Source of the DNA: Planctomycetota bacterium
GTDB lineage: Bacteria > Planctomycetota > UBA1135 > UBA2386
Direction of reading: 5' to 3'
Assembly: GCA_020849665.1 (NCBI GenBank)
Contig: JADLFX010000105.1
Coordinates: 62,001-126,000 of the forward strand
DNA length: 64,000 nt
Of this stretch, positions 1 to 9,222 are shown in pieces (position 1 is the stretch's first letter; each line of letters opens with the position of its first letter). The notes beneath the pieces were generated by a model that made no database searches, was not told the origin of the DNA, and was given only the letters and a program-made list of their open reading frames with translations. The translations under genes and the position numbers were made by a program.

Positions 1-425
1 TCTCGCGTCGCCGAGTCGAGATTCTCGCCCACCGGGACCCGGAATTCAGCCCGCTCCAGGATGCGCCGGTCGCGCAGCACCCGGCCGCCGTCCGTGGCCA
101 CGAGCCTGGCGTCCAGCGCGAACTCGAGGGCGCCCTCGCGGATGGGCACCTGGGCACCCTGGACGAGGGTCCGGTTGCGCACGTCGGCGATGTCGACCTC
201 CAGGACCGCATCGGCTTCCGCCACCGAGGCGGGGACGACGTTGCTGTGCACGACCAGGGCCTCCTGCAGCTCCCGCGTGAGGGGGATCTCCAGGCGCTGC
301 CGGAAGGTCTCGTTGCCGACCACGCGCACCGCCACCCGGCGCACTCCCTCGTCGCGGAGGTCGAGGCCGGCCTGGTAGCCGCAGGCGGCGACCAGGAGGG
401 CCAGGCAGAGCGCGGCGCGCCTCAT
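1..425 (-). CDS. LptE-like outer-membrane lipoprotein (C-terminal part beyond window)
   Basis: The gene reads off the left edge; about 141 residues are visible. It opens with a lipoprotein signal, a short hydrophobic stretch ending in LVAAC at Cys15 followed by GYQ, which is the usual beginning of LptE-type LPS-assembly lipoproteins. Next come an alternating hydrophobic segment around VAVRVVGNETF and an amphipathic helix, as expected for the small LptE alpha/beta fold. LptE proteins plug the LptD barrel that inserts LPS into the outer membrane. The ATG overlaps the stop of the upstream BamD-like gene by four bases (ATGA), so the two are probably translationally coupled. The assignment rests on layout and the N-terminal motif, since the family is weakly conserved and the C-terminus is missing. 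Confidence 0.6.
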   Translation of the reverse strand, partial: MRRAALCLALLVAACGYQAGLDLRDEGVRRVAVRVVGNETFRQRLEIPLTRELQEALVVHSNVVPASVAEADAVLEVDIADVRNRTLVQGAQVPIREGALEFALDARLVATDGGRVLRDRRILERAEFRVPVGENLDSATR

Positions 426-1333
426 CGGTGCTCCGGGGCATCCGGCGCCGCGGCCTTGAGGCGTCCGGCGGCCTTCTGCCCCGCGGGCGTGTCCGCGTAT
501 TCGGCGGCCGCCAGCTCCAGCTGGCGCCGTTCGGCCTCCGGGACCCCGATCCGGTGGTAGTAGTCGGCGATCAGGAGGCGCTTCTCGGCCAGCCAGTGCC
601 GGGTCACGGTCATCGCCGCCTGGGCCTCCTCGCGCATCGTGGGGTTCTCGGGGCCCGCGGCCAGGAAGTCACGCAGCTCGTTGTGCGCCATCTGCGTCTG
701 CACCTGGTCGTACTCGGCTCCCTGCAGGTCCAGGTACCGGCTCATGGCGATGCGGAAGCGCGCCAGCGTCGCCCATTCGCTGTCGGGACGTTCGGCCACC
801 AGCTGGCTGTAGCGTTCGCGCGCCAGCTGGAAGCGGCGCTCCTGGAAGGCCTGGTCGCCGAGCAGGTGCAGGGCATCCGGCAGGCTGCGCGATCGCGGGA
901 AGCGCACGATGAAGTCCTCCAGCACCACGCGGCCGTCCTCGGCGTCCGACGTGAAGAACAGGAACCCGCCCTCGCTGCGCATGAGCTCGCGGCCGATCCG
1001 GTACTCCAGCTCCTCGACCTGCCCGAGCAGCTGGCTGAACGGGTGGTCCTGAGGGAAGTCCCGGAGCTGGCGGTGCGCCTGCCAGAGGCTGCCCGACTGG
1101 TAGAGCGCCGTTCCCACCGCGAGCCGGTAGCGCTCCCGGTCCTCGCCCACGTACGACTCCGGATCGATGCGCTGCAGCCAGCCGGCCACCTGATCGCCCT
1201 TGCCGGCGCGCACCGCCTCCTCCGCGAGCGCCAGCGCGGCGAGCGGATCGCGCGTGGGGGGCGATGCCCCGCACGACGCGAGCGCGGCGCACGCGCCGAG
1301 GATCAGGAACGACCGGGACGTCATCCCGCGCAT
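422..1333 (-). CDS. BamD-like tetratricopeptide lipoprotein
   Basis: The 303-residue protein starts with MRGMTSRSF and a hydrophobic stretch to a lipobox ending in ASC. The rest is helical, in TPR-like pairs. Around residues 190-270 it shows the spacing typical of BamD/YfiO: repeats with Pro-Asp/Ser turns, an FLAAGPENP element and a later helix pair ending in IADYYHRIG. BamD belongs to the BAM complex that folds outer-membrane barrels. The ATG at 1333 overlaps the recO stop as TGATG; a second ATG three codons downstream is possible. Coupling with the LptE-like gene supports an outer-membrane biogenesis role. A generic TPR lipoprotein is the alternative. Confidence 0.7.
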   Translation of the reverse strand: MRGMTSRSFLILGACAALASCGASPPTRDPLAALALAEEAVRAGKGDQVAGWLQRIDPESYVGEDRERYRLAVGTALYQSGSLWQAHRQLRDFPQDHPFSQLLGQVEELEYRIGRELMRSEGGFLFFTSDAEDGRVVLEDFIVRFPRSRSLPDALHLLGDQAFQERRFQLARERYSQLVAERPDSEWATLARFRIAMSRYLDLQGAEYDQVQTQMAHNELRDFLAAGPENPTMREEAQAAMTVTRHWLAEKRLLIADYYHRIGVPEAERRQLELAAAEYADTPAGQKAAGRLKAAAPDAPEHR

Positions 1334-2106
1334 CAGACCGCCCGGTCCGCAGGAGCGGAAGCCTCGGGTCGCCCCAGCGCGGCGCCCCGGAAGCGCGGCC
1401 GGTGTTCCAGCGCGGCGGCGACCCAGCGTCCGACCAGCGCGCTGCCCTTGGCCAGTTCCGGGCCGACGGGCAGGGAATCCCAGGCGCGGGCAGGCTGCGT
1501 GGCCAAGGCGTGCAGCAGCTCGAGCACCGGCAGGGCCACCGGCTCCCGGCGCTCCGGCGCATGCTGCCGGCAGAGCAGACCCTCGCCGGGCCGCCCGGCG
1601 TGCAAGGGCCGGCGTCCGGCCGCGGGCGCGCCGCACTGGCTGCATTCCAGGAGCGGGGGCAGGAGGCCGAGGATGCCCAACCAACGCAGCTCGATCCCCA
1701 GCACGATCGCGGGCAGCGCCGCGGTGGGGCAGCGCTCCAGCAGGGTCACGCCCCCGGCCAGCAGGTCGAAGAGATCCGGGTCGGGGCGGTCGCCGGCCGA
1801 GGCCTGATCGCAGAGCTCGGCGAGGTGGTTGGCGGCGAAGAACCGTGCCGGTTCGCGCAGCCCGCGCGGTTCGTGCACCAGCCGCACCCGGGAGAGGAGG
1901 AGCAGCCCCGCACCTTTCCCGGCCAGCGTGGCGTCCACGAGGTTCAGGAAGTCGAGGCGTCCCAGGAAGGTGCTGGTGGGGCGGTGGGCGCCCTTGGCCA
2001 GGGCGTGCACGCGGCCGGCCTCACGCGTGAACAGGGTCACGAGCCTGCTGGTCTCGCGGAAGTCGATGCGCCGCCACACGAACGCGCGCACGGTCCGGCC
2101 GGTCAT
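1333..2106 (-). CDS. recO: DNA repair protein RecO
   Basis: This 257-residue protein has the normal RecO length. The N-terminal OB-fold region includes the motif FRETSRLVTLFTREAG, then HALAKGAHRP, typical of the ssDNA-binding half. A zinc site is visible as Cys155-x2-Cys158 and Cys179-x2-His182, close to the four-ligand site of many RecO proteins. RecO loads RecA onto SSB-coated gaps together with RecR in the RecFOR pathway. The ATG follows a GC-rich leader with no clear Shine-Dalgarno. The stop overlaps the start of the BamD-like gene, so recO heads a three-gene unit, an unusual partnership with envelope genes that suggests operon economy more than shared function. Confidence 0.93.
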   Translation of the reverse strand: MTGRTVRAFVWRRIDFRETSRLVTLFTREAGRVHALAKGAHRPTSTFLGRLDFLNLVDATLAGKGAGLLLLSRVRLVHEPRGLREPARFFAANHLAELCDQASAGDRPDPDLFDLLAGGVTLLERCPTAALPAIVLGIELRWLGILGLLPPLLECSQCGAPAAGRRPLHAGRPGEGLLCRQHAPERREPVALPVLELLHALATQPARAWDSLPVGPELAKGSALVGRWVAAALEHRPRFRGAALGRPEASAPADRAV

Positions 2107-2139
2107 GGCGCTCGCCGCGGCGGCGCCGTGCGTCCCGGC

Positions 2140-3453
2140 TCACTTCGGGGCATCGCTCGGCTCGGGCTGCAGGACGCGGATGCGCAGGCGCCGGATGCGC
2201 CGCTGATCCGCGGCCAGGATCCGGAACTCCGCCCCCTCGGCCTGGAAGGTCTCGCCCTGGTTGGGGATCCGGCCCAGGCGGGCGAACACGAACCCCGCGA
2301 TGGTGTCGTAGTCGCCGTCCTCGGGCAGTTGCAGATGCAGGGCCTCGTTCACCTCGGCGATCCGGCTGCGTCCCGCGACCTCGGCGATCCGTTCGGGCTC
2401 GACCACGTGGATCTGCCGGTCCTCGCCGAGGTCGTGTTCGTCCTCGATCTCGCCGACGATCTCCTCGAGCAGGTCCTCGAGGGTGATCAGGCCGGCCGTG
2501 CCGCCGAACTCGTCCAGCACGATCGCCATCTGCACGCGCTGCGAGCGGAAGTGCCGCAGCAGGTCCACGGCCGGCATCGACTCGGGGACGAACATCGGCG
2601 GGCGCATCGAGGCCCGCACCGGTGCATCCAGGGCCTCGGACCGGCCCAGCACGCGACCGAGGGCGTCCTTGGCCACGAACACGCCCACCACGTTGTCGAT
2701 GCCGCCGTCGAACACCGGGAGGCGCGAGTAGCCGGCCTCCACCGCCATCTGGACCGCCTGGCGCAGGGGCGTGGACGCCTCGAACGCCACGATCTCCGGC
2801 CGCGGCGTCATGGCGTCGGCCACTCGCGCCGCCTGGAGCTCGACGATGTTGCCGATCCACTCCCGGCCCTCGGCCTGGATCGGCGTCTCGGCCGAGGTCT
2901 CCTCGACCGCCTCCACGATCTCCTGGGCCAGTTCCTCGGTGGCGAGGGGTGCCTCGCGCTCGCGCGGGACCACCGCGAGGAGGGCGCGAGCCAGCCCGAG
3001 CAGGGGCAGGATCACCGGGTAGCGGAGCAGGGTGCGCAGGACGCGGAGCACCGGCACGGTGATCCGGACGACGGCCTCCGCATGCCGCTCCGCCACGGCC
3101 CCCGGCAGCACGGCGCAGAGGAAGACCGCGAGGATCACCACGGCGACGACCAGGAACGTGCCCGCCACCCCGGCCACGGTCTCGGCGGCCAGCAGGAAGC
3201 TGGTCACGACCCCGCCGATGGACAGGACCCTGGCCACCGTCTGGTACTCGAGGCCGTGCGCCTCCAGGTCCGCGACCAACCCGGGGGGGGCCCGCCGCCC
3301 CAACCGGGTCGGCGAGTAGGCGATCAGCGAGGCTCCCGCCAGGAACCCGCAGGCTGCCAGGACCAGGGCGCCCAGCGAGCCCACCAGGGTGAGCGTGGAG
3401 AGCGGCGCCTCGGCAGGTTCCGTCAGGCTCAGGGCTCCGGACAGGGTCAGCAT
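2140..3453 (-). CDS. CNNM/CorC-type membrane protein with paired CBS domains
   Basis: A 437-residue protein with three or four hydrophobic segments in the first 160 residues, in the place of the DUF21/CNNM membrane domain. A CBS pair follows: [10 protein letters not shown] near 215, YSRLPVFDG near 242, then [23 protein letters not shown] at 314-336, the hallmark of the CorC/HlyC family. The C-terminal CorC_HlyC transporter-associated domain includes [21 protein letters not shown]. Members act in Mg2+ or Co2+ extrusion or membrane ion homeostasis; the substrate cannot be read from sequence. I took the ATG at 3453 because it directly precedes the first hydrophobic segment; an upstream in-frame extension is Arg/Gly-rich and unlike protein. 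Confidence 0.85.
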   Translation of the reverse strand: MLTLSGALSLTEPAEAPLSTLTLVGSLGALVLAACGFLAGASLIAYSPTRLGRRAPPGLVADLEAHGLEYQTVARVLSIGGVVTSFLLAAETVAGVAGTFLVVAVVILAVFLCAVLPGAVAERHAEAVVRITVPVLRVLRTLLRYPVILPLLGLARALLAVVPREREAPLATEELAQEIVEAVEETSAETPIQAEGREWIGNIVELQAARVADAMTPRPEIVAFEASTPLRQAVQMAVEAGYSRLPVFDGGIDNVVGVFVAKDALGRVLGRSEALDAPVRASMRPPMFVPESMPAVDLLRHFRSQRVQMAIVLDEFGGTAGLITLEDLLEEIVGEIEDEHDLGEDRQIHVVEPERIAEVAGRSRIAEVNEALHLQLPEDGDYDTIAGFVFARLGRIPNQGETFQAEGAEFRILAADQRRIRRLRIRVLQPEPSDAPK

Positions 3454-3675
3454 CGGGCAGCACCCGGACGTGTCGGCCCCCTCGTTCCGGTCGCCGCCCC
3501 TGGGGGCGTGGCCGGGCAGGGTTCGGGGCCCCGCTCTGCCGGAAGGGCCGCCGCCCTGCCCTCGGTCCTCGGACCTGCTGCGCACGCGTCTTCCGATCCG
3601 CCCGGGGCCCCGGTCGAGGTCATCACCCGATCGAGCATAAGGGGGTTCCCCCGGGGCTCCAACCGAGGGGTTGCC

Positions 3676-5466
3676 TCAGTCCACGTTTGCGGAGAACCGG
3701 TTGCGGCCCCGCACCTTGCTGGCGTAGAGCGCCTGATCTGCCCGTGACAACAGGGTTTCCACCGAGTCCGAGGGTTCGGTCCGCGCCGCGGCAAGGCCGA
3801 TGGAGACCGAGAGGGGGAGCCCCAGGCGCCGGCCGGTCTCGTTCACCTCGGTGAAGATGCGGGCCGCCACGACCGTGGCCTCCTCGAGCGACGCGGCGGG
3901 CAGGACCACGAGGAACTCCTCGCCGCCGTAGCGGCAGACGACGTCCGAGCGGCGCACGGTCTTGCGCAGCACGTCCGCAGTGCGCCGGAGGGCCACGTCG
4001 CCGGCGAGGTGGCCGTAGGTGTCGTTGAGGTTCTTGAAGGCGTCCATGTCCAGCATCAGGACGCTGAGCGGGTCCGCCGAGCGCCGGCTGCGCGCCAGCT
4101 CGCTCTCCAGGCTGCTGAGCCCGACGCTCCGGTTGTAGAGGCGGGTCAGGGGGTCGGTGAGGGCGAACTTCTCGGCGCGCTGGCGCCGCTTCCGCAGCAG
4201 CAGGTTCTCCAGGAGCATCGACGAGGTCCGCGCCAGGACCATGGCCGCCAGGTGGTCCTTCGGCATCCGCAGCGAGCGGCCCGAGAGCGCCCGGTCCAGG
4301 ATCAGGTAGGTGGGGAGCGCGGCGGCGTTCTGCACGGGCACGACCAGCACCTCGGCCGCGCCCAGGAAGGTCAGCAGGGTGTCGTCCTCGCCCTCCCCCT
4401 CCGCGAGGATCTGGGGCGTGCTCTCGGTCATCGCCCGTCCCATCAGATCCCGGCCGACCGGACCCAGCTGGATCTTCACGCGGTGCATCCGACGGCTGGA
4501 GAAGTCCGCCTTGGCGCGCAGCCACAGGGCACCCGAGCTCGGCTGGTAGGTCGCCACGAACGCCCGGTCGACGTCGAGGTAGCGCAGGCTGGCGGCCGTG
4601 GTGACGGTGAGCACGCCCTGGTAGGTCTTGGCCTCCTTGCACTGCAGGAGGGCGAGCAGGAGTTCGGTGACGTTGCCGGTGACCTGCCCGGGGAACAAGC
4701 CGCCCGGCTCCGCCGTGCTCCAGTGTTCGACATCGGGCTCCCCGAACTCGAAGGGCAGGTCGAGGTCCTCGAAGAGCAGGCGCACCTGGGTGTGCAGCTC
4801 GCGGGCCCACGCCGCGTCCCGCGGTGTCGCCGCAGCGCGCAGGTCTTCGAGGCGCTTCGGATCGTCCTCCTCCGGATGCGGGAACCCGGCCAGCTCCGCA
4901 AGCCGTTCGGCGTGCCACACCATCGGGTGGTCCAGGAAGCTGCCCGGGTGGTGCGACGGGTCCCGGTCCACCGTCTCGCGCATCGCGTCGAGGACCTCGC
5001 GCGGCAGGTTCCAGCGCTGCACCCAGCCCTCGGTCTCGTCCGGGGTCGGAGTCCGGCCGCTCTGGCGGAGACTCAGGTAGCGGAACCACGCCGGCAGGTC
5101 GTGCAGGAGCCCCTGCAGGTACGCAAGCTCGTTGTCCTCGCCGCGGCCGCGCACCAACGCGAGGGTCTGCGCGGCGAGGCCGGTGGCCACCGAGTGCACC
5201 CAGAGCTTGCGCAGGGGACCCGTGCCGGTGACGTCGAGCACGGGCGTCTCGAATGCCTTCTGCAGCAGCGTGCTGCCCAGGCGCGCGACCAGGCGGGAGA
5301 GCGTGTGCGGCTCGCCGGGCCCGAGGTTGACCGGCGCCCCGGTCCAGCGCAGGCAGCGCAGGACCGTGAGCGGGTCCACGCGCAGCAGGTTCACCAGCGT
5401 GGCCACCGGGGAACGGCGCTGGATCGCCCGCCGCACGTAGGTGCGCAGGTCGCGGATCGCCAACAT
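3676..5466 (-). CDS. Diguanylate cyclase with HDOD-like, GAF-like and GGDEF domains
   Basis: From the ATG at 5466 the protein has 596 residues. Residues 1-250 look like an HDOD domain: helical, with VDPLTVLRCLRW early and a YLQGLLHDLPAW segment like HD-superfamily metal-site remnants. A GAF-like domain follows (about 270-420), a short helix, and a C-terminal GGDEF domain. The active-site signature is GGEEF near 514-518, with an RRSD inhibitory I-site five residues before it, so c-di-GMP synthesis with product inhibition is expected. The GAF part probably senses a small ligand or partner. An in-frame extension to 5634 is Arg/Pro-rich and I left it out. The gene stands alone, divergent from a sigma factor. 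Confidence 0.85.
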   Translation of the reverse strand: MLAIRDLRTYVRRAIQRRSPVATLVNLLRVDPLTVLRCLRWTGAPVNLGPGEPHTLSRLVARLGSTLLQKAFETPVLDVTGTGPLRKLWVHSVATGLAAQTLALVRGRGEDNELAYLQGLLHDLPAWFRYLSLRQSGRTPTPDETEGWVQRWNLPREVLDAMRETVDRDPSHHPGSFLDHPMVWHAERLAELAGFPHPEEDDPKRLEDLRAAATPRDAAWARELHTQVRLLFEDLDLPFEFGEPDVEHWSTAEPGGLFPGQVTGNVTELLLALLQCKEAKTYQGVLTVTTAASLRYLDVDRAFVATYQPSSGALWLRAKADFSSRRMHRVKIQLGPVGRDLMGRAMTESTPQILAEGEGEDDTLLTFLGAAEVLVVPVQNAAALPTYLILDRALSGRSLRMPKDHLAAMVLARTSSMLLENLLLRKRRQRAEKFALTDPLTRLYNRSVGLSSLESELARSRRSADPLSVLMLDMDAFKNLNDTYGHLAGDVALRRTADVLRKTVRRSDVVCRYGGEEFLVVLPAASLEEATVVAARIFTEVNETGRRLGLPLSVSIGLAAARTEPSDSVETLLSRADQALYASKVRGRNRFSANVD

Positions 5467-5913
5467 CGACGGGAGTCGCGTCAGCGGGTGGGCGTGGATC
5501 TTCGGTGCCGTCAGGGTCAAGACCGGGCTCCGCAGGGTGGATCGGCGCCATTGGCTCCGCGCCTGAACACGGAACTTCGCCAGACCGGAGGCCGTGGCAG
5601 GCCGGCTCCGCGGGCGGCGTGCGATCCTGGTCATCGGCCGGTGCGAATCCGCTCTCGCGAGCCGCAGGCGGACCCGCCCAGAGGGCCCTTGCCATGGTCC
5701 CGGCGCGCGGGAGACGGGATTCGATGATGACTCAACCTGGCCTCACCAAAGCACTTGGCGGTTCGGTGCCCCAGGTTCCTGCGAGTGCCGGCAGGTGTTG
5801 GCCCGGCGTTCGCGTTCCCCTCCTCCATGACCGCGTCCTGCCCACCTCTCTGGCACCCCGCCACTGCAGCGGCAGGGAGTGCGCTGCCACATCCGGCTGG
5901 CCGCGGACCGCGC
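5467..5913. other. Divergent intergenic region between cyclase and sigma-factor genes
   Basis: This stretch of about 450 bases separates the two divergent starts. It must hold promoters for both genes, but I see no convincing -35/-10 pair, no long inverted repeat and no Shine-Dalgarno before either chosen start. Open frames cross it on both strands, but their translations are low-complexity Arg/Pro/Gly/Ala text, as expected of GC-rich non-coding DNA. Part of it could be an N-terminal extension of either gene. Confidence 0.5.
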
Positions 5914-6645
5914 ATGCTCGTCGCGACGCCCTACTCGGAGGCGCTCGACCTGCTGCGGTCCATGGGGGAGGTGCCCGACTGTTCGAGCGGCGAGCCCGCC
6001 CACGTAGTGGCGACGGCGCTGATGGACAGGTTCCGCCGCTGCGGAGAGAGCGAGGTCTTCGAACGTCTGGTTCACCTGACCTCCGCCATGCTGCTGCAGC
6101 GGGTGCGCCGCCGGCTGCGCCAGATGGGTGAGTCCATGGATCCGCACGAAGTCCTGCAGGACGTGTTCGTGAACATCTACCGCTATCCAGATCGGTTCGA
6201 TCCCACGCGCCCCGAGGCGTTCCGCGTCTGGGCCTCCACCATCGTCGACAACGCGGTGCGCCGCCAGCTGCGGCAGCGGCGGGTCGTCCGGGCCGTCGGC
6301 GGCAACGCCGGGGATCAGCTCGACCGCGAGGCCGACCGCCGCACGGCCGGCCCCGAACTCTGGGCCGAGGCCAACGAGACCGAGGAGCTGCTGGCGCCCG
6401 CGTGGCGGCTCTTCCTGGCGCTCTACCTGGCCGCGTTCGAGGCTCTCTCGCCGCGCGAGCGCTACGTCCTGCAGATGGTGGAGGTGAAGGGTCTGCGGTA
6501 CGCAGAGGTCGCGGCGACGCTGGGGATCCGGCCGGAGGCGCTGAAGATGGTGGTGTTCCGTGCGCGGCGCCGCGTCTTCGCCCGGATGAGTCGGGTGGCG
6601 TCCGGTCTGGGTGACCGGCCGAGCCGGCCGCATCCGCGCAGGTAG
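5914..6645 (+). CDS. RNA polymerase sigma-70 family factor (ECF-like)
   Basis: The 243-residue protein has a region 2-like helix block from VFERLVHLTSAM to RVWASTIVDNAV, including DPHEVLQDVFVNIYRYPDRF, the core-binding and -10 recognition part. A linker follows, then a clear region 4: LSPRERYVLQMVEVKGLRYAEVAATLGI with the helix-turn-helix and a basic RARRRVFARM tail. There is no region 1.1 or region 3, so it belongs with ECF-type factors. I see no anti-sigma gene beside it. The ATG at 5914 was chosen because the upstream in-frame part is Pro/Ala-rich; the start is uncertain. Its regulon cannot be inferred here; hutI lies 255 bases downstream on the same strand. Confidence 0.85.
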   Translation: MLVATPYSEALDLLRSMGEVPDCSSGEPAHVVATALMDRFRRCGESEVFERLVHLTSAMLLQRVRRRLRQMGESMDPHEVLQDVFVNIYRYPDRFDPTRPEAFRVWASTIVDNAVRRQLRQRRVVRAVGGNAGDQLDREADRRTAGPELWAEANETEELLAPAWRLFLALYLAAFEALSPRERYVLQMVEVKGLRYAEVAATLGIRPEALKMVVFRARRRVFARMSRVASGLGDRPSRPHPRR

Positions 6646-6900
6646 CGTCCGATCGTCCCATCGCGGCCCGGGTCGGCGCGCAAGGCAAGGACGACCAGGC
6701 GCCACCGCTCGTGGTCACCAGGAGTCGGGCCGCCCTGCCCCGGGGGCGGTGCCGGGCCGCGCGGTCCCCAGGAGGAGTGGTTCCCCGGACGTGGGAGACG
6801 AGCGTCCTTCCGGCACGAACCGCGCAGGGGCCGTGCGTGCGAACGCGGGCCGGCGGGCAGGAACCTCGCGCCCGGCCCGGCGCTCGGCCATCATGCGGGC

Positions 6901-8232
6901 ATGGCCACGGTTGCCGCTCCGGAGCCCGTAGACCGCCTCTTTCTCCACTGCCGGGAGCTGGTGACCCTCGCCGACGGTCCCGCGGCAGGCGCGCGCAGGG
7001 GCAAGGCGCTCCTCGAGCTGGGGATCGTCCCGGACGGCGCCGTGGCCGTGCGCGACGGACGCATCGTGGCGGTCGGCGCGACGGCCGATCTCCGCCGGCG
7101 CTTCCGGGCCGGGGAGGAGCTGGACCTCTCGGGATTCGTCGTGCTGCCGGGCTTCGTGGACTGCCACACCCATCCGGTGTTCACGGCCACCCGGGAGCAC
7201 GAGTTCCATCAACGCTGCTCCGGAGCCGACTACATGGCGATCGCGGCGGCGGGCGGCGGGATCCTGAGCTCGATGCGGGCGGTGCGGCAGGCCACGGCCG
7301 GCGAGCTGGCCCAGGCCGTGCGCCGCCACCTCGACGGCTTCCTGGTGCAGGGCACGACCACGATCGAGGCCAAGAGCGGCTACGGCCTCTCCACCGAGGC
7401 GGAGGTGAAGAGCCTGCGCGTGCTGCGGGACGTGAGCCGCGAGCACGCCCTGACGGTGAGCCCCACCTTCCTCGGCGCGCACGAGTTCCCGCCCGAGTAC
7501 CGCGACGACCGCGAGGGCTACGTGCGGCTGGTGGTGGGGGAGATGCTGTCACGCGTGAAGGAGCTCTGTGACTCGTGCGACGTGTTCGCCGAGCCGAAGG
7601 TCTTCGACCGCGTGCAGACCGTGCGCATCCTGTCGGCGGCGCGGTCCGAGGGGCTCCGCCTGCGCCTGCACGCCGACGAGATCGAACCGATGGGTGGCGC
7701 CGAACTGGCCGTGGAGATGGGAGCCGACTCCGCCGACCACCTGCAGCGGATCTCCGAGGCCGGCCAGGAGCGCCTGGCCCAGAGCCAGACCGTGGCGGTG
7801 TTCCTGCCCGGCACGAGCTTCCTGCTGGGGAAGAACGTCCATCCCCCGGCGCGCGCGATGCTGGAGCGCGGCTGTGCCGTGGCGCTGGCCACCGACTTCA
7901 ACCCCGGCACCTGCTTCAGCCAGTCGATGCCCGCGGTGATCACGCTGGCGTGCGTGAACCTGAAGATGGGCATCGCCGAGTGCATCCACGCTGCCACCCT
8001 GAATGCCGCGGCATCCCTGCACCTGGACCGCGACCTCGGCAGCCTGCATCCCGGCAAGCGCGCCGACTTCGTGGTGCTCGACCTGCCGAGCCACGAGGCG
8101 CTCGGCTACGCATTCGCGGGCAACCCGGTGGCCCTGACGGTGAAGGACGGCGTGCCGGTGGTGGCGAACATCGCCGAGTTCGAGCCCGATCTCGCCCCGG
8201 CCACCGAGCCGGAGGACGCCCCCGGCGCCTGA
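6901..8232 (+). CDS. hutI: Imidazolonepropionase
   Basis: HutI opens the imidazolone ring to give N-formimidoyl-L-glutamate, the third step of histidine degradation. The 443-residue protein has the amidohydrolase layout: an N-terminal beta part with DGRIVAVG, then GFVDCHTHPVF with metal ligands His89 and His91, the substrate segment EAKSGYGLSTEAEVK, a metal-site HADE motif, and the ATDFNPGT loop with the last metal-ligand Asp. GKRADFVVLD closes the fold. Length and motif order match true HutI, not other amidohydrolases. ftcD follows 48 bases downstream and would act on the product. No hutH or hutU is in the window, so the pathway is split or completed elsewhere. Confidence 0.95.
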   Translation: MATVAAPEPVDRLFLHCRELVTLADGPAAGARRGKALLELGIVPDGAVAVRDGRIVAVGATADLRRRFRAGEELDLSGFVVLPGFVDCHTHPVFTATREHEFHQRCSGADYMAIAAAGGGILSSMRAVRQATAGELAQAVRRHLDGFLVQGTTTIEAKSGYGLSTEAEVKSLRVLRDVSREHALTVSPTFLGAHEFPPEYRDDREGYVRLVVGEMLSRVKELCDSCDVFAEPKVFDRVQTVRILSAARSEGLRLRLHADEIEPMGGAELAVEMGADSADHLQRISEAGQERLAQSQTVAVFLPGTSFLLGKNVHPPARAMLERGCAVALATDFNPGTCFSQSMPAVITLACVNLKMGIAECIHAATLNAAASLHLDRDLGSLHPGKRADFVVLDLPSHEALGYAFAGNPVALTVKDGVPVVANIAEFEPDLAPATEPEDAPGA

Positions 8233-8280
8233 CGAGTCCGCCAGAGACGCGCGACCCGAGGTGGTATAGCCTCCGGCGCG

Positions 8281-9195
8281 ATGAGGGCCCTGCTCGAGTT
8301 CGTTCCCAACTTCTCCGAGGGTCGCGATGCGGCCAAGGTCGAGGCTCTGGTCGCCGCGATGCTGGGCGTGCCTGGGGCCGTGAAGCTCGACACCGAGATG
8401 GACGCGGCGCACCACCGTTCGGTGGTGACCCTGGCCGGGTCGCCCGAGGCGATGGCCGAGGCCGCGTTCCGCGGCGCCGCGAAGGCGATGGAGCTGATCG
8501 ACCTGCGCCGGCACAAGGGCGAGCACAAGCGCATGGGCGCGATGGACGTCTGCCCGTTCGTGCCGCTGGGCTCGGCCGACATGGCGCTCGCGGTACGCAC
8601 CGCCGAGCAGGTCGGCGCCCGCATCGGGGCTGAACTCGGCCTGCCGGTGTTCCTCTACGCACGTGCCGCGCGCCGGCCGGAGCGCACGGTCCTGGGGACG
8701 TTCCGCAACAAGGAGTTCGAGGGGCTCCAGTCCCTCGTGGGTGCCGACCCGCTCTACGCACCCGACTTCGGCCCCGCCCTGATGCACCCGAGCGCCGGCG
8801 CCGTGGCGGTCGGCGCGCGCGACTTCCTGATCGCGTACAACGTGAACCTCGCCACCGAGGACGTGGCGGTGGCCAAGGCGATCGCCAAGCAGGTGCGCGA
8901 GAAGGACGGCGGCTTCCCCGCGGTGCAGGCGATGGGGTTCTTCCTCGACGACCGCAAGCAGGCGCAGGTCAGCATGAACCTGCTGGACTTCCGCCGCACC
9001 TCGATCCGCACCGTGTTCGACGCGGTGGCGAAGCTCGCGGCGGCGGCGGGAGTGAGCGTCGCGGAGAGCGAGCTGGTGGGGCTGGTCCCGGCCGCGGCGA
9101 TCGACGCCGCGATGGCGCGGCACGTCCTGCTGCGCTCCTTCGACCGGCGCAAGCAGGTGGTGGAGGAGCGGCTGGCGGCCGAGGGCGTTCGCTAG
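8281..9195 (+). CDS. ftcD: Glutamate formimidoyltransferase (single domain)
   Basis: The 304-residue protein begins with LLEFVPNFSEGRD, the classic start of the formiminotransferase N-subdomain. It continues with MDAAHHRSVVTLAG containing the catalytic His, then KGEHKRMGAMDVCPFVPLG, and ends with the C-subdomain. It moves the formimino group from formimidoylglutamate, the HutI product, to tetrahydrofolate. The cyclodeaminase domain found in the mammalian fusion is absent, so a separate FchA-type enzyme would be needed. A TATAGC box lies only 10 bases before the ATG with no Shine-Dalgarno, so the transcript may have a very short leader or be read through from hutI. Confidence 0.93.
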   Translation: MRALLEFVPNFSEGRDAAKVEALVAAMLGVPGAVKLDTEMDAAHHRSVVTLAGSPEAMAEAAFRGAAKAMELIDLRRHKGEHKRMGAMDVCPFVPLGSADMALAVRTAEQVGARIGAELGLPVFLYARAARRPERTVLGTFRNKEFEGLQSLVGADPLYAPDFGPALMHPSAGAVAVGARDFLIAYNVNLATEDVAVAKAIAKQVREKDGGFPAVQAMGFFLDDRKQAQVSMNLLDFRRTSIRTVFDAVAKLAAAAGVSVAESELVGLVPAAAIDAAMARHVLLRSFDRRKQVVEERLAAEGVR

Positions 9196-9222
9196 TCGGC
9201 CGCCCGGGCCGCGGGCCCTGGC

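Noticed and set aside
1264-3747. Long plus-strand open frame (827 codons)
   Set aside because: Antisense to recO and the CNNM gene, whose protein motifs are unmistakable on the minus strand.
5467-5634. N-terminal extension of the GGDEF protein
   Set aside because: The 56 extra residues are basic low-complexity sequence and the domain starts at the internal ATG.
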